Assembly (NCBI GenBank): GCA_024644775.1
Contig: JAHEHB010000127.1
Coordinates: 1 to 11,554, forward strand
Reading direction: 5' to 3'
Source of the DNA: Deltaproteobacteria bacterium
GTDB taxonomy: Bacteria; Desulfobacterota; Desulfobacteria; Desulfobacterales; SURF-15
Length of the DNA stretch: 11,554 nucleotides
Part shown: positions 1 to 6,820 of the stretch, piece after piece
Layout of the letters: each line of letters begins with the position of its first letter
Position numbering within the stretch: position 1 is the stretch's first letter
Notes under the pieces: generated by a model
What the model was told of the DNA's origin: nothing
Database searches by the model: none
Seen by the model: the letters and a program-made list of their open reading frames with translations, nothing else
Program-made: the position numbers and the translations under genes

Positions 1-2
1 AG

Positions 3-242
3 GAAAAAACCCTCCGGAACCTAAACGAAGACATGCAAAAAGCAACTCTGTCACAGGATGGTGATCGGATCCCGGAAATCTCCCAGTCTCTTCATCATTG
101 TCAGGCCGCCATCGAGCATCACTTCGAAAGTCTCGAATCGCTCACCGACTCCTTGGAAAAACAGCATCGCATATTCGAAAAAAAACTTTCCGAGATTGAA
201 CAAACAGATGATTTCAGGTTTGCCGACACGTCAAATTTTTGA
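3..242 (+). CDS. C-terminal end of a coiled-coil protein (partial), possibly ABC-F ATPase
   Basis: The reading frame is open from the left edge (first full codon at base 3) to a TGA at 240-242, so this is most likely the end of a longer gene; an internal ATG at 33 has no ribosome binding site before it. About 79 residues are visible. They are highly charged, rich in Glu, Gln, Leu and Lys, with heptad-like spacing (for example SLTDSLEKQHRIFEKKL), which predicts an alpha-helical coiled coil. The pattern, including the segment DGDRIPEIS followed by paired helices, resembles the C-terminal coiled coil of ABC-F translation-factor ATPases, but no nucleotide-binding motif is in view, so that identity is only a guess. 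Any coiled-coil protein tail is an alternative. Confidence 0.45.
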   Translation, partial: EKTLRNLNEDMQKATLSQDGDRIPEISQSLHHCQAAIEHHFESLESLTDSLEKQHRIFEKKLSEIEQTDDFRFADTSNF

Positions 243-433
243 CTCCATAGGCATACTGAGGTTTAAAAAAATTCCTTGCCATATGCCTTTAATTATCTGA
301 TATTAAATGAAGTTTTTTAATGAACCGACTCTGGCATAAGGTTTGCGTGATCAAGAGTGCTTTGTGCAAATAACTGTCTGTTATAAAAATAGGTAATGTA
401 TTTCAGTCAGATATACAAAAACGAGGTGATCTA
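243..433. other. AT-rich intergenic region before the hybrid kinase
   Basis: No gene is seen in these 191 bases. AGGCATA at 249-255 and TATGCCT at 282-288 form a perfect 7-base inverted repeat with a 26-base loop, followed by TTTAATTAT. It could be a weak terminator for the upstream gene, but the loop is long and the T-run poor. A TATAAA box lies at 382-387 with TTGTGC at 362-367, but the 14-base spacing is too short for a confident sigma-70 promoter. The promoter of the kinase gene is presumably here but cannot be assigned. Confidence 0.3.
423..430 (+). promoter_or_regulatory. Shine-Dalgarno site fixing a GTG start
   Basis: GAGGTGAT at 423-430 is complementary to eight consecutive bases of the usual 16S rRNA 3' end. 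It lies three bases before GTG at 434. No ATG nearby in this frame offers a comparable site, so it decides the non-ATG start of the hybrid kinase. Confidence 0.8.
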
Positions 434-2425
434 GTGGGACAATCCCAAACGAATCCGAAACGCCCGGCAGCCGAGAATAAAAAAAAGATACTGATTGTGG
501 ACAATCATGAGATTGTTCGCAAATTCATGGCAAAACTACTCCAAGATCGCGGGCATGAAATCGTAACAGCCGAAGATGGCCTGTCAGCATTGGATGTTTT
601 GAAAACGTTTGTCCCTGATGTGATATTTTGCGATTTGGTCATGCCGAACATTGGTGGCGAAAAACTGTGCCGCATCATTCGCAACATGCCGAGGCTAAAA
701 AAGGTCTTTATTATCATCGTCTCTGCGGTTGCCGCTGAAAAAAAGATAGATTTAGAAGAGATCGGCGCGAATGCCTGCATTGCAAAAGGCCCCTTCAATA
801 AAATGCCGGAACATATTCTTGGTATTCTCGATCAAGTGGATCAAAAAAAAACCACCCGGTTGACGGAACAGGTCATCGGAATTGACGATGTCTACGAGCG
901 TCAAATTACCAAAGAGCTGCTCTCGTCCAAGAGCCATTTCGAACTCATCCTTAGAAATATTTCCGAAGGAATCCTGGAGCTCAATTTCGAAGGTAAGATC
1001 ATTTATGCGAACCCATCTGCCATTTCACTAACCGGGTTTTTGGAAGAACAACTCCTATCCACTGTTTTTAAGGATCTCTTTGACGGGATTCATCACCAAA
1101 CAGTCACCGACCTTTTAGACAAAAACCGCCATGTGTCGCGATCGATTCCGGATCACTCACCGGTAAACCTAAATGGCAAACAAGTGTCTATGACGGTATA
1201 CCCAGTAAAAGATGAAGCGCAGGATTCCGCAGTTATCATTTTAAACGATGTGAGCGAACGAAAGCGAATGGAGGCACAGCTTCAACGTGCCGAAAAGATG
1301 AAAGCCATCGGAACCCTTGCAGGTGGTGTGGCTCATGATCTGAATAATATTCTGTCCGGTATCGTCAGTTATCCGGAATTACTGTTGATGGAACTTCCTG
1401 AAGGCAGCCCCCTGGAAAAACCAATCCAAACCATCCGGCGATCGGGAGAAAAGGCGATTGCAATTGTGCAAGATCTGTTAACCCTGGCCAGGCGGGGTGT
1501 TTCGATCACTGAAGTCGTAAACCTGAATCAAATCGCTTCAGAATACTTAAGCAGTCCCGAATTTGAAAAGTTAAAAATGCACCACCCGAACGTCGAACTA
1601 AGTACCGATTTTGATAAGAACCTGTTTAATATCAAAGGCTCAAATGTCCACCTTTCCAAAACCATCATGAATCTGGTCTCAAATGCCAGTGAGGCCATGC
1701 CTGACGGCGGAAGGTTACGCATCAAGACACGGAGCTGTTATATTGACAAACCGATATCCGGCTATGACAAAGTTGATGAGGGAGATTATGCGACGTTGAC
1801 GATTTCAGACACCGGTGTGGGCATCTCTTCTCAGGAGATGGAGCGGATTTTTGAACCCTTTTACACGAAAAAGGTGATGGGGCGCAGCGGCACCGGTTTG
1901 GGTATGGCGGTTGTCTGGGGAACCGTCAAGGATCACAATGGACATATCGACATCCAAAGTGTTGTGGGAAAAGGGACAGATATCACACTCTTTTTTCCGG
2001 TAACCAGACAAGAATTGGAGCCGGAAAAATCATTATTCTCTATGGAAGATTATATGGGCAAGGGGGAACACGTATTGGTAGTCGACGATATTGAAGAACA
2101 GCGTGAGATTGCCGTCGGAATGCTAAATAAATTAGGATACGATGTGAAGGCGGTATCCGGCGGCGAAGCAGCGATCGAATACATAAAAAAATCGGATGTC
2201 GATTTGGTGGTGCTCGATATGATTATGGATCCCGGTATAAGCGGTCTTGAAACATATCAAAAAATGAAAAAGATACGCTCCGACCAGAAGGCGATCATCA
2301 GCAGCGGGTTTGCGGAAACAGAGGATGTGAAAAATGCCCAGGACCTGGGTGCCGGAGCGTATGTCAAGAAACCCTATACATTAGAAAAGATCGGCCTAGC
2401 CGTAAAAGAAGCACTAGAAAAATAA
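434..2425 (+). CDS. Hybrid histidine kinase: receiver-PAS-HisKA-HATPase-receiver
   Basis: A 663-residue cytoplasmic hybrid sensor kinase with no membrane segment or signal peptide. Domains in order are: receiver at about 17-135 with phospho-acceptor Asp67 (FCDLVMP) and Lys118; PAS at about 165-275, ending in the usual linker VSERKRMEAQL; HisKA with phospho-accepting His301 in GGVAHDLNN; HATPase_c at about 405-525 with N-box NLVSNASEA, G1 box SDTGVGI and G2 box GTGLGMA; and a second receiver at about 545-663 with Asp551/Asp552, Asp595 (VLDMIMD) and Lys646. The first receiver has Asp23-Asn24 where an acidic pair normally binds Mg, and Lys118 is not followed by the usual Pro, so it may be atypical. 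There is no DNA-binding or enzymatic output domain, so phosphate probably passes to a partner encoded elsewhere. Start is GTG at 434, supported by a near-perfect ribosome binding site. It converges on the methyltransferase gene, and no link to the catabolic operon is visible. Confidence 0.93.
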   Translation: MGQSQTNPKRPAAENKKKILIVDNHEIVRKFMAKLLQDRGHEIVTAEDGLSALDVLKTFVPDVIFCDLVMPNIGGEKLCRIIRNMPRLKKVFIIIVSAVAAEKKIDLEEIGANACIAKGPFNKMPEHILGILDQVDQKKTTRLTEQVIGIDDVYERQITKELLSSKSHFELILRNISEGILELNFEGKIIYANPSAISLTGFLEEQLLSTVFKDLFDGIHHQTVTDLLDKNRHVSRSIPDHSPVNLNGKQVSMTVYPVKDEAQDSAVIILNDVSERKRMEAQLQRAEKMKAIGTLAGGVAHDLNNILSGIVSYPELLLMELPEGSPLEKPIQTIRRSGEKAIAIVQDLLTLARRGVSITEVVNLNQIASEYLSSPEFEKLKMHHPNVELSTDFDKNLFNIKGSNVHLSKTIMNLVSNASEAMPDGGRLRIKTRSCYIDKPISGYDKVDEGDYATLTISDTGVGISSQEMERIFEPFYTKKVMGRSGTGLGMAVVWGTVKDHNGHIDIQSVVGKGTDITLFFPVTRQELEPEKSLFSMEDYMGKGEHVLVVDDIEEQREIAVGMLNKLGYDVKAVSGGEAAIEYIKKSDVDLVVLDMIMDPGISGLETYQKMKKIRSDQKAIISSGFAETEDVKNAQDLGAGAYVKKPYTLEKIGLAVKEALEK

Positions 2426-2441
2426 AATTTCGGGACAATTT

Positions 2442-3278
2442 TTACTCATTGCGAGTTGCCAGAATAAACGTTACCTGTCCGATAAATTTTCGGTGGCGAT
2501 CGAGTTTTTCAAAGTGGTCCGTGAGCTCTCCATTGGCATCCAATTTATTGATAGTTCTGTACGCCTCGCCCAATTGCGCCTCAGTCGCCAGTGCAAACGT
2601 GGAGTCCCCGGCCCGCCAATTTTCACTTAAAGGTCCGCAAACATCAAAATAGTCTTCTCCCTGCAAAATACCGTCGAGAGGAACAAAACTGCCATGATAC
2701 GTGAATCCGGACTCAATGAGTAATTTCCGCAAGTTATCCAATGGGATGAATCGGCGACTGAGCATTTTGGCAGCTTCCGGAACAAGGTCGCAATACCAAT
2801 ATCCGTAACGCAATTGTTCCTGCGAACAGGTATTGATAACTAAACTACCGGAGGGCCGAAGAACCCTGTAAAATTCTTGAATGATTCGCCGTTGGCCGGG
2901 AAAGTGATTGTCGCCCAGGTCATCGATATGATGCAATACCTGATTAATCATCACTGCGTCGAAAAAACCGGCTTCAAACGGTAAGGTATCCAACCGTGCA
3001 CGGGAAAACGAAATACGGCCTTCATTCCGATGGCGTTTCAGCTTTCGAGATGCCATCCGAATCATACCATCACTGGTATCCACGGCTTCGATTCGCTTTA
3101 CATGGTTTACCAGCTCCTGTGAATAACTCCCGGTGCCGCACCCGGCATCCAGCAGAGTTGTCTGATGAATCGGTTTATCGGATTTTGCCAAACATCCGAG
3201 CAGTATCTCTATCCCAACGGGGACACGTGTTTCATCATAATTTTGAGATATCTTATCATACGCTTCATAAGTGCTCAT
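2442..3278 (-). CDS. Class I SAM-dependent methyltransferase
   Basis: A 278-residue soluble protein of the Methyltransf_11/25 (UbiE/BioC-like) type, transferring methyl from S-adenosylmethionine to an unknown acceptor. SAM-binding motif I is LLDAGCGTG at 42-50. The acidic residue that usually holds the ribose hydroxyls is Asp67 in EAVDTSDGM. A motif at 97-110 (DTLPF...FFDAVM) leads into INQVLHHIDD at 111-120, and RVLRPSGSLVIN at 138-149 is the usual strand after motif III. The start ATG (complement of 3276-3278) gives a normal N-terminus (MSTYEAYDKISQNYD), although the ribosome binding site is weak. Its stop faces that of the hybrid kinase with 16 bases between, leaving no room for a separate terminator. 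Small-molecule and protein acceptors are both possible, and nothing in the sequence selects one. Confidence 0.88.
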   Translation of the reverse strand: MSTYEAYDKISQNYDETRVPVGIEILLGCLAKSDKPIHQTTLLDAGCGTGSYSQELVNHVKRIEAVDTSDGMIRMASRKLKRHRNEGRISFSRARLDTLPFEAGFFDAVMINQVLHHIDDLGDNHFPGQRRIIQEFYRVLRPSGSLVINTCSQEQLRYGYWYCDLVPEAAKMLSRRFIPLDNLRKLLIESGFTYHGSFVPLDGILQGEDYFDVCGPLSENWRAGDSTFALATEAQLGEAYRTINKLDANGELTDHFEKLDRHRKFIGQVTFILATRNE

Positions 3279-3444
3279 GTCAGAAAAAAAACCCTAACCA
3301 TTTTTATTTCAGGTTAACACCTGATGGCAGTGTTCTCTATCATAGGATGCGTCGGAAGACAAGTCGCCAATTGAGCTAAATCCTTTACCATTGCGTTTTT
3401 TCTTGGTAGTCTTTTTTTATTTTGGATGAAAAGGAGACGCATTG
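3279..3444. promoter_or_regulatory. Divergent promoter region, methyltransferase / dehydratase operon
   Basis: These 166 bases separate two genes transcribed away from each other, so at least two promoters should lie here. For the rightward operon, TTGCGT at 3391-3396 and TTTTAT at 3415-3420 are 18 bases apart, a weak sigma-70-like pair that matches three and four of six consensus bases. A short inverted repeat, AACAC at 3316-3320 and GTGTT at 3330-3334, might be an operator, but five bases with a nine-base spacer is poor evidence. The region is T-rich near 3400-3420. Confidence 0.3.
3431..3436 (+). promoter_or_regulatory. Ribosome binding site selecting ATG 3445
   Basis: AAGGAG at 3431-3436 is eight bases before the ATG at 3445. 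The in-frame TTG at 3442 is only five bases away and immediately precedes that ATG, so ATG 3445 is preferred. Confidence 0.7.
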
Positions 3445-5133
3445 ATGACGATTCGAGGAAAGCAAATGAAAGGATCGATCTCTGGTGAGCACAGGGAAAT
3501 CCTTTGTAATATGCGCACCGGATTGATGAAGTCCATGCCGTATTCGGATGAGGATTTGAATCGTCCGCTTGTGGCGGTCATTCACGCATGGAGCGATGTG
3601 AGTCCTGGGGAATATCACCTCCGGTATATCGCCGAATATGTAAAAGCGGGTATCCGGGAAGGCGGTGGCACGCCCGCTGAATTGATCATCCCCGGCGTAT
3701 GCGGCGGGGTGAGTGGCGCAGGTACGGACGTTCACAAATTCAACGTCCCTTACCGGGACATCGCCGCGGCCCTTGTGGAAATCATGCTCAACATGAATCA
3801 TTTCGATGCCGCAGTGGTAATGGCCGCTTGCGATCATGTAATACCTGCATTTCTGATGGGGGTTTGCCTGGCCGACATCCCGTCCATCATGTTGACCGGC
3901 GGGTACATGGAACCGGGGGATGATTTTGACGGCCACTATCTTCACGCCACCGCCACGATGAAGCTCTACGGAAAATACAAAGAAGGGAAAATAACCCGGA
4001 AACAACTCAAGCATGTCGTCGACCGGGCATGCCCCGGACCCGGTGCCTGTGTCGAGATGGCCACCGCCCACACCATGGCCAGTATCTCCGAGGCCTTGGG
4101 GATGAGTCTGCCCGGGAACACCGGTGTCGCGGCCACCAGCACTGATCTGATAAAACTGGCTAGATTGGCCGGAAGGCAGGTGATGGCGCTCCATGAGGCC
4201 GGGATAACCCCGAAGGATATCATTACGAAAAAATCCATCGAAAACGCCATGCGAACCGTACTCGCGGTCGGTGGCTCGGCAAACGGCCTGATCCACCTGC
4301 CCGCCATTACCCGACAGGTGGACATCCATTTGAGCTGGGACTGGTGGGAGGAACTGAGCCGCACCACACCGTTTATCTGCAGCATTCTGCCCAACAACCC
4401 CGAGTTCAACATGAAGGATTTTGACCGGGCCGGCCGTACCCGTGCAGTGATGAAAGAGCTGGCGCCACTGCTCAACCTCGATGTACTGACGGTAACCGGC
4501 AACAACATGGGAGAAAACATCAGCGGTGCCGTGGTGCACGACCGTCGAATCATCCGGCCCCTTTCCGACCCGTTTACACCGGACGGCGGAATCGTGGTAA
4601 TGAAGGGCAACCTCGCACCGGATGGCGGGATACTCAAAAAAAGTGCCTGCCCGGAAAATTTGTTCAAGCATCGGGGCCCGGCCCGGGTGTTTGATGAAGA
4701 TAAATATGCCATCGACGCCCTGCTCAATGGAAAAATCCGTCCGGGGGATTTTATTGTTGCCCGGTTTGAGGGTCCGAGAGGATGCCCAGGTGCACGGAAG
4801 ATAACGGTACTGATGCACACCATCGTCAGCGTCGGTCTCACAGATTCGGTGGTTCTGCTCACCGATGGAGGGTTTTCCGGAACAAATTTCGGTGCCGGTA
4901 TCGGATATATTTCCCCGGAGGCCGGCGTCGGCGGACCACTCGCGGTGGTTAGAGATGGGGATGAGATCGAAATGGATGTCGAACGTCGGAGCCTCAACCT
5001 GGTTATCGATGAAAAAGAGATAAAACGCCGATTGGAATCCTGGACCCCACCAAGCCCCCGGGTCACCAAAGGGACCCTCGGTCTCTATGCCCGGTACGCT
5101 TCCTCTCATGCCACCGGCGCCTATATCTTGTGA
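3445..5133 (+). CDS. IlvD/Edd-family dehydratase paralogue with altered metal-site residues
   Basis: A 562-residue member of the dihydroxy-acid / sugar-acid / 6-phosphogluconate dehydratase family, which removes water from 2,3-dihydroxy acids to give 2-keto acids using an Fe-S cluster and Mg. Family landmarks run the whole length: ACDHVIPAFLMG (128-139), GPGACVEMATAHTMAS (198-213), EALGMSLPGN (216-225), GGSANGLIHLPAI (276-288), MKDFDRAGRTRAVMKEL (323-339), VMKGNLAPDGG (385-395), GPARVFD (411-417), FEGPRGCPGARK (441-452), LLTDGGFSGTNFG (471-483) and PPSPRVTKGTL (545-555). The presumed catalytic Ser is kept as Ser478. Departures are clear: Gly55 (SPGEYHL) stands where the first cluster cysteine (PCN.HL) is normal, His131 follows Cys129-Asp130 where the Mg-binding carbamylated Lys is expected, and 80-94 contains no acidic residue although a Mg-ligand Asp/Glu normally lies there. 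Cys86 and Cys447 are extra cysteines. True IlvD or Edd is therefore unlikely; the substrate is unknown. It is first in an operon, 13 bases before aconitase X. Confidence 0.9.
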   Translation: MTIRGKQMKGSISGEHREILCNMRTGLMKSMPYSDEDLNRPLVAVIHAWSDVSPGEYHLRYIAEYVKAGIREGGGTPAELIIPGVCGGVSGAGTDVHKFNVPYRDIAAALVEIMLNMNHFDAAVVMAACDHVIPAFLMGVCLADIPSIMLTGGYMEPGDDFDGHYLHATATMKLYGKYKEGKITRKQLKHVVDRACPGPGACVEMATAHTMASISEALGMSLPGNTGVAATSTDLIKLARLAGRQVMALHEAGITPKDIITKKSIENAMRTVLAVGGSANGLIHLPAITRQVDIHLSWDWWEELSRTTPFICSILPNNPEFNMKDFDRAGRTRAVMKELAPLLNLDVLTVTGNNMGENISGAVVHDRRIIRPLSDPFTPDGGIVVMKGNLAPDGGILKKSACPENLFKHRGPARVFDEDKYAIDALLNGKIRPGDFIVARFEGPRGCPGARKITVLMHTIVSVGLTDSVVLLTDGGFSGTNFGAGIGYISPEAGVGGPLAVVRDGDEIEMDVERRSLNLVIDEKEIKRRLESWTPPSPRVTKGTLGLYARYASSHATGAYIL

Positions 5134-5146
5134 AACGGAGAAAATG

Positions 5147-6388
5147 ATGAAATTGACAACAGAAGAAAAAGCCATGCTGGACGGCGGCTCCGGGTATCCC
5201 GTGCAGAAATCCATGGAGATTCTAGTTGCCCTTGGCGAAGCGTACGATGCCGACGTTATGATTCCCGTCAACCACGTTCATTTGGCCACCGGCGCCATCC
5301 TGGTGGCTGGCGACGGTTGGAGTAAGTTTATCCGGGAGATGGCTGACAGCGGGGGCCGCATGGTGGTTCGGGCCACCACAAACCCGTCGAGCATCGATCC
5401 ACTGATCCACAAAGAACTCGGCATATCGAACACCCTTGCGGAAAATCAGATGCGATACAGTGAAAATCTGGGACGCCTGGGTGCGGTCCTTTGTCATACC
5501 TGCGCGCCGTATCTGATCGGTTTTATACCAAGGATGGGTGAACACATCGTCTCCGGGGAGTCGTCCAACATCGCCTATATGAATTCCGTGCTCGGCGTTC
5601 GGACAGAACGCGCGGGGGCACCTTTAGGATTGGCGGCTGCACTGACGGGCAGAATCCCATACTACGGGCTGTATGAGACGGAGAAGCGCCGGGGAGACGT
5701 TTTGATTCGAGTGAAGGCTACCCTTTCCGATCCGGCGGATTTCGGCCTTCTCGGACATTGTATCGGGGATCGGCTGACCGACGCCATACCCGTATTTGAC
5801 GGTTTGCCGTTATCGAGTCCCAACGAAGCGTTAAAACAGTTGGGGGCGGCACTCAACTCGTCCGGGGCGGTTCCCCTGTTTCACATCGTGGGTGTCACAC
5901 CGGAAGCCCCAACACTTGAGGCTGCCTTTCAGGGCATAACAGCCGATCGGATATTGGAAATCACGGGAAAAGACCTGGCGGAGACCCGGCAATATCTCAA
6001 CTCCACCACCGGAGCGCCCAACTGGATCGCCTTGGGATGCCCCCACGCTTCCATTTGGGAAATTCGGGAACTGATGGACCGATTGGACGGCCGGCGGATC
6101 CATGGTGACGTGGAATTTTGGGTGTGCGCTGCCGAACCGGTTCGAACCTATGCGGAGCGGATGGGATACCGGAGCGCCCTGGAAAAGTCGGGGGTAAAAA
6201 TTGTCTGCGAGACCTGTCCGGCAATTGCCCCCGCCGATGAAATCGCATCCCGACTGGGAAAAGAGACGGTGATGGCTACAAACTCGGCGAAACTCGCCCA
6301 CTACATGCCTTCGGAGTGGGGTATTAAGAGCCTGTACGGTTCGACACAGGCATGTGTGGAAGCGGCAGTTACAGGGAAATGGGGGTGA
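5147..6388 (+). CDS. Aconitase X large (catalytic) subunit, DUF521 type
   Basis: A 413-residue protein matching the aconitase X catalytic domain. Characterised aconitase X enzymes dehydrate cis-3-hydroxy-L-proline or, in archaea, mevalonate 5-phosphate, using a bound Fe or Fe-S centre; this protein's substrate is not known. Visible landmarks: N-terminal LTTEEKAMLDG and VQKSMEILVALGE (19-31), CHTCAPYLIG (116-125), GEHIVSGESSNIAYMNSVLG (131-150), VRTERAGAPLGLAAALTGR (151-169), LFHIVGVTPEAP (244-255), GCPHAS (297-302), CETCPAIAP (354-362) and TNSAKLAHYMPS (378-389). Cys116, Cys119, Cys298, Cys354 and Cys357 are candidate metal ligands. GGAG at 5137-5140 is six bases from ATG 5147; ATG 5144 is the close alternative, and an in-frame ATG at 5087 would add a proline-rich tail overlapping the upstream gene. 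The swivel domain is absent here and is encoded by the next gene, as in two-subunit aconitase X. Confidence 0.93.
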   Translation: MKLTTEEKAMLDGGSGYPVQKSMEILVALGEAYDADVMIPVNHVHLATGAILVAGDGWSKFIREMADSGGRMVVRATTNPSSIDPLIHKELGISNTLAENQMRYSENLGRLGAVLCHTCAPYLIGFIPRMGEHIVSGESSNIAYMNSVLGVRTERAGAPLGLAAALTGRIPYYGLYETEKRRGDVLIRVKATLSDPADFGLLGHCIGDRLTDAIPVFDGLPLSSPNEALKQLGAALNSSGAVPLFHIVGVTPEAPTLEAAFQGITADRILEITGKDLAETRQYLNSTTGAPNWIALGCPHASIWEIRELMDRLDGRRIHGDVEFWVCAAEPVRTYAERMGYRSALEKSGVKIVCETCPAIAPADEIASRLGKETVMATNSAKLAHYMPSEWGIKSLYGSTQACVEAAVTGKWG

Positions 6389-6389
6389 T
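6381..6389 (+). promoter_or_regulatory. Ribosome binding site overlapping the large-subunit stop
   Basis: GGGGGTGAT matches the anti-Shine-Dalgarno complement at all but one base and spans the TGA stop (6386-6388) of the aconitase X large subunit. It is placed to serve TTG 6394 and suggests translational coupling of the two subunits. Confidence 0.5.
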
Positions 6390-6393
6390 TCAT

Positions 6394-6816
6394 TTGAAGG
6401 AGCGAACTTTTAAAGGACATCGGATTGCCAAGGGTAAAGCGGAAGGGGAAGCACTGGTGAGTCAGGACCGGTTCAGTTTCTGGGGCACGGTGGATCTACA
6501 CACCGGCGTCGTTCACGAGAGGGGACACGACCTCAAGGGTGTCTGCATTAAAGATAAAATACTCATCTATCCCACCGGAAAAGGATCAGGGGGTGGGTCC
6601 GCCCGGCTCTACAGTCTGATCCGTGCCGGACTGGGTCCAAAAGCCATATTGAACGTAAAAGCCGAGGTGGTTACCATCATCGGGGCTATCATGGGCAATA
6701 TTCCCATGATGGATCAATTTGAGATGGATCCCACCGAGATCATACAGACCGGTGATTATGTTCACGTCGATGCCGACAACGGCAGGATAGAGATTATAAA
6801 GAAACATGGAGGATAA
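6394..6816 (+). CDS. Aconitase X small (swivel) subunit, DUF126 type
   Basis: A 140-residue protein corresponding to the aconitase swivel domain that closes over the active site of the large subunit. Landmarks: TFKGHRIAKGKAEGEALVS near the start, FSFWGTVDLHTGVV, the Gly/Ser-rich loop PTGKGSGGGSARL (the segment that in related proteins supplies an active-site Ser), KAEVVTIIGAIMGNIPMMD and a terminal TGDYVHVDADNGRIEI strand. I chose TTG at 6394 because the resulting N-terminus (MKERTFKG) matches where the family usually begins, and GGGGGTGAT at 6381-6389 is a strong ribosome binding site. ATG 6379 would overlap the large-subunit gene by ten bases and is a fair alternative; ATG 6352 is less likely. 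The close coupling suggests translational linkage and a 1:1 complex. Confidence 0.9.
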   Translation: MKERTFKGHRIAKGKAEGEALVSQDRFSFWGTVDLHTGVVHERGHDLKGVCIKDKILIYPTGKGSGGGSARLYSLIRAGLGPKAILNVKAEVVTIIGAIMGNIPMMDQFEMDPTEIIQTGDYVHVDADNGRIEIIKKHGG

Positions 6817-6820
6817 CCCC

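Noticed and set aside
230..243. GTCAA/TTGAC hairpin at the stop codon of the first partial gene as a terminator
   Set aside because: Only five A/T-rich pairs and no following T-run; too weak to be called.
3445..5133. Annotation as IlvD (branched-chain amino acid biosynthesis) or Edd
   Set aside because: Key cluster and Mg ligands differ, and no ilv or Entner-Doudoroff genes are nearby.
3385..5271. A 628-codon open frame on the minus strand opposite the IlvD-like gene, and a second minus-strand open frame of 367 codons within it
   Set aside because: Both lie antisense to a well-conserved gene, show no recognisable family motifs, and are explained by the high G+C codon pattern of the sense strand.
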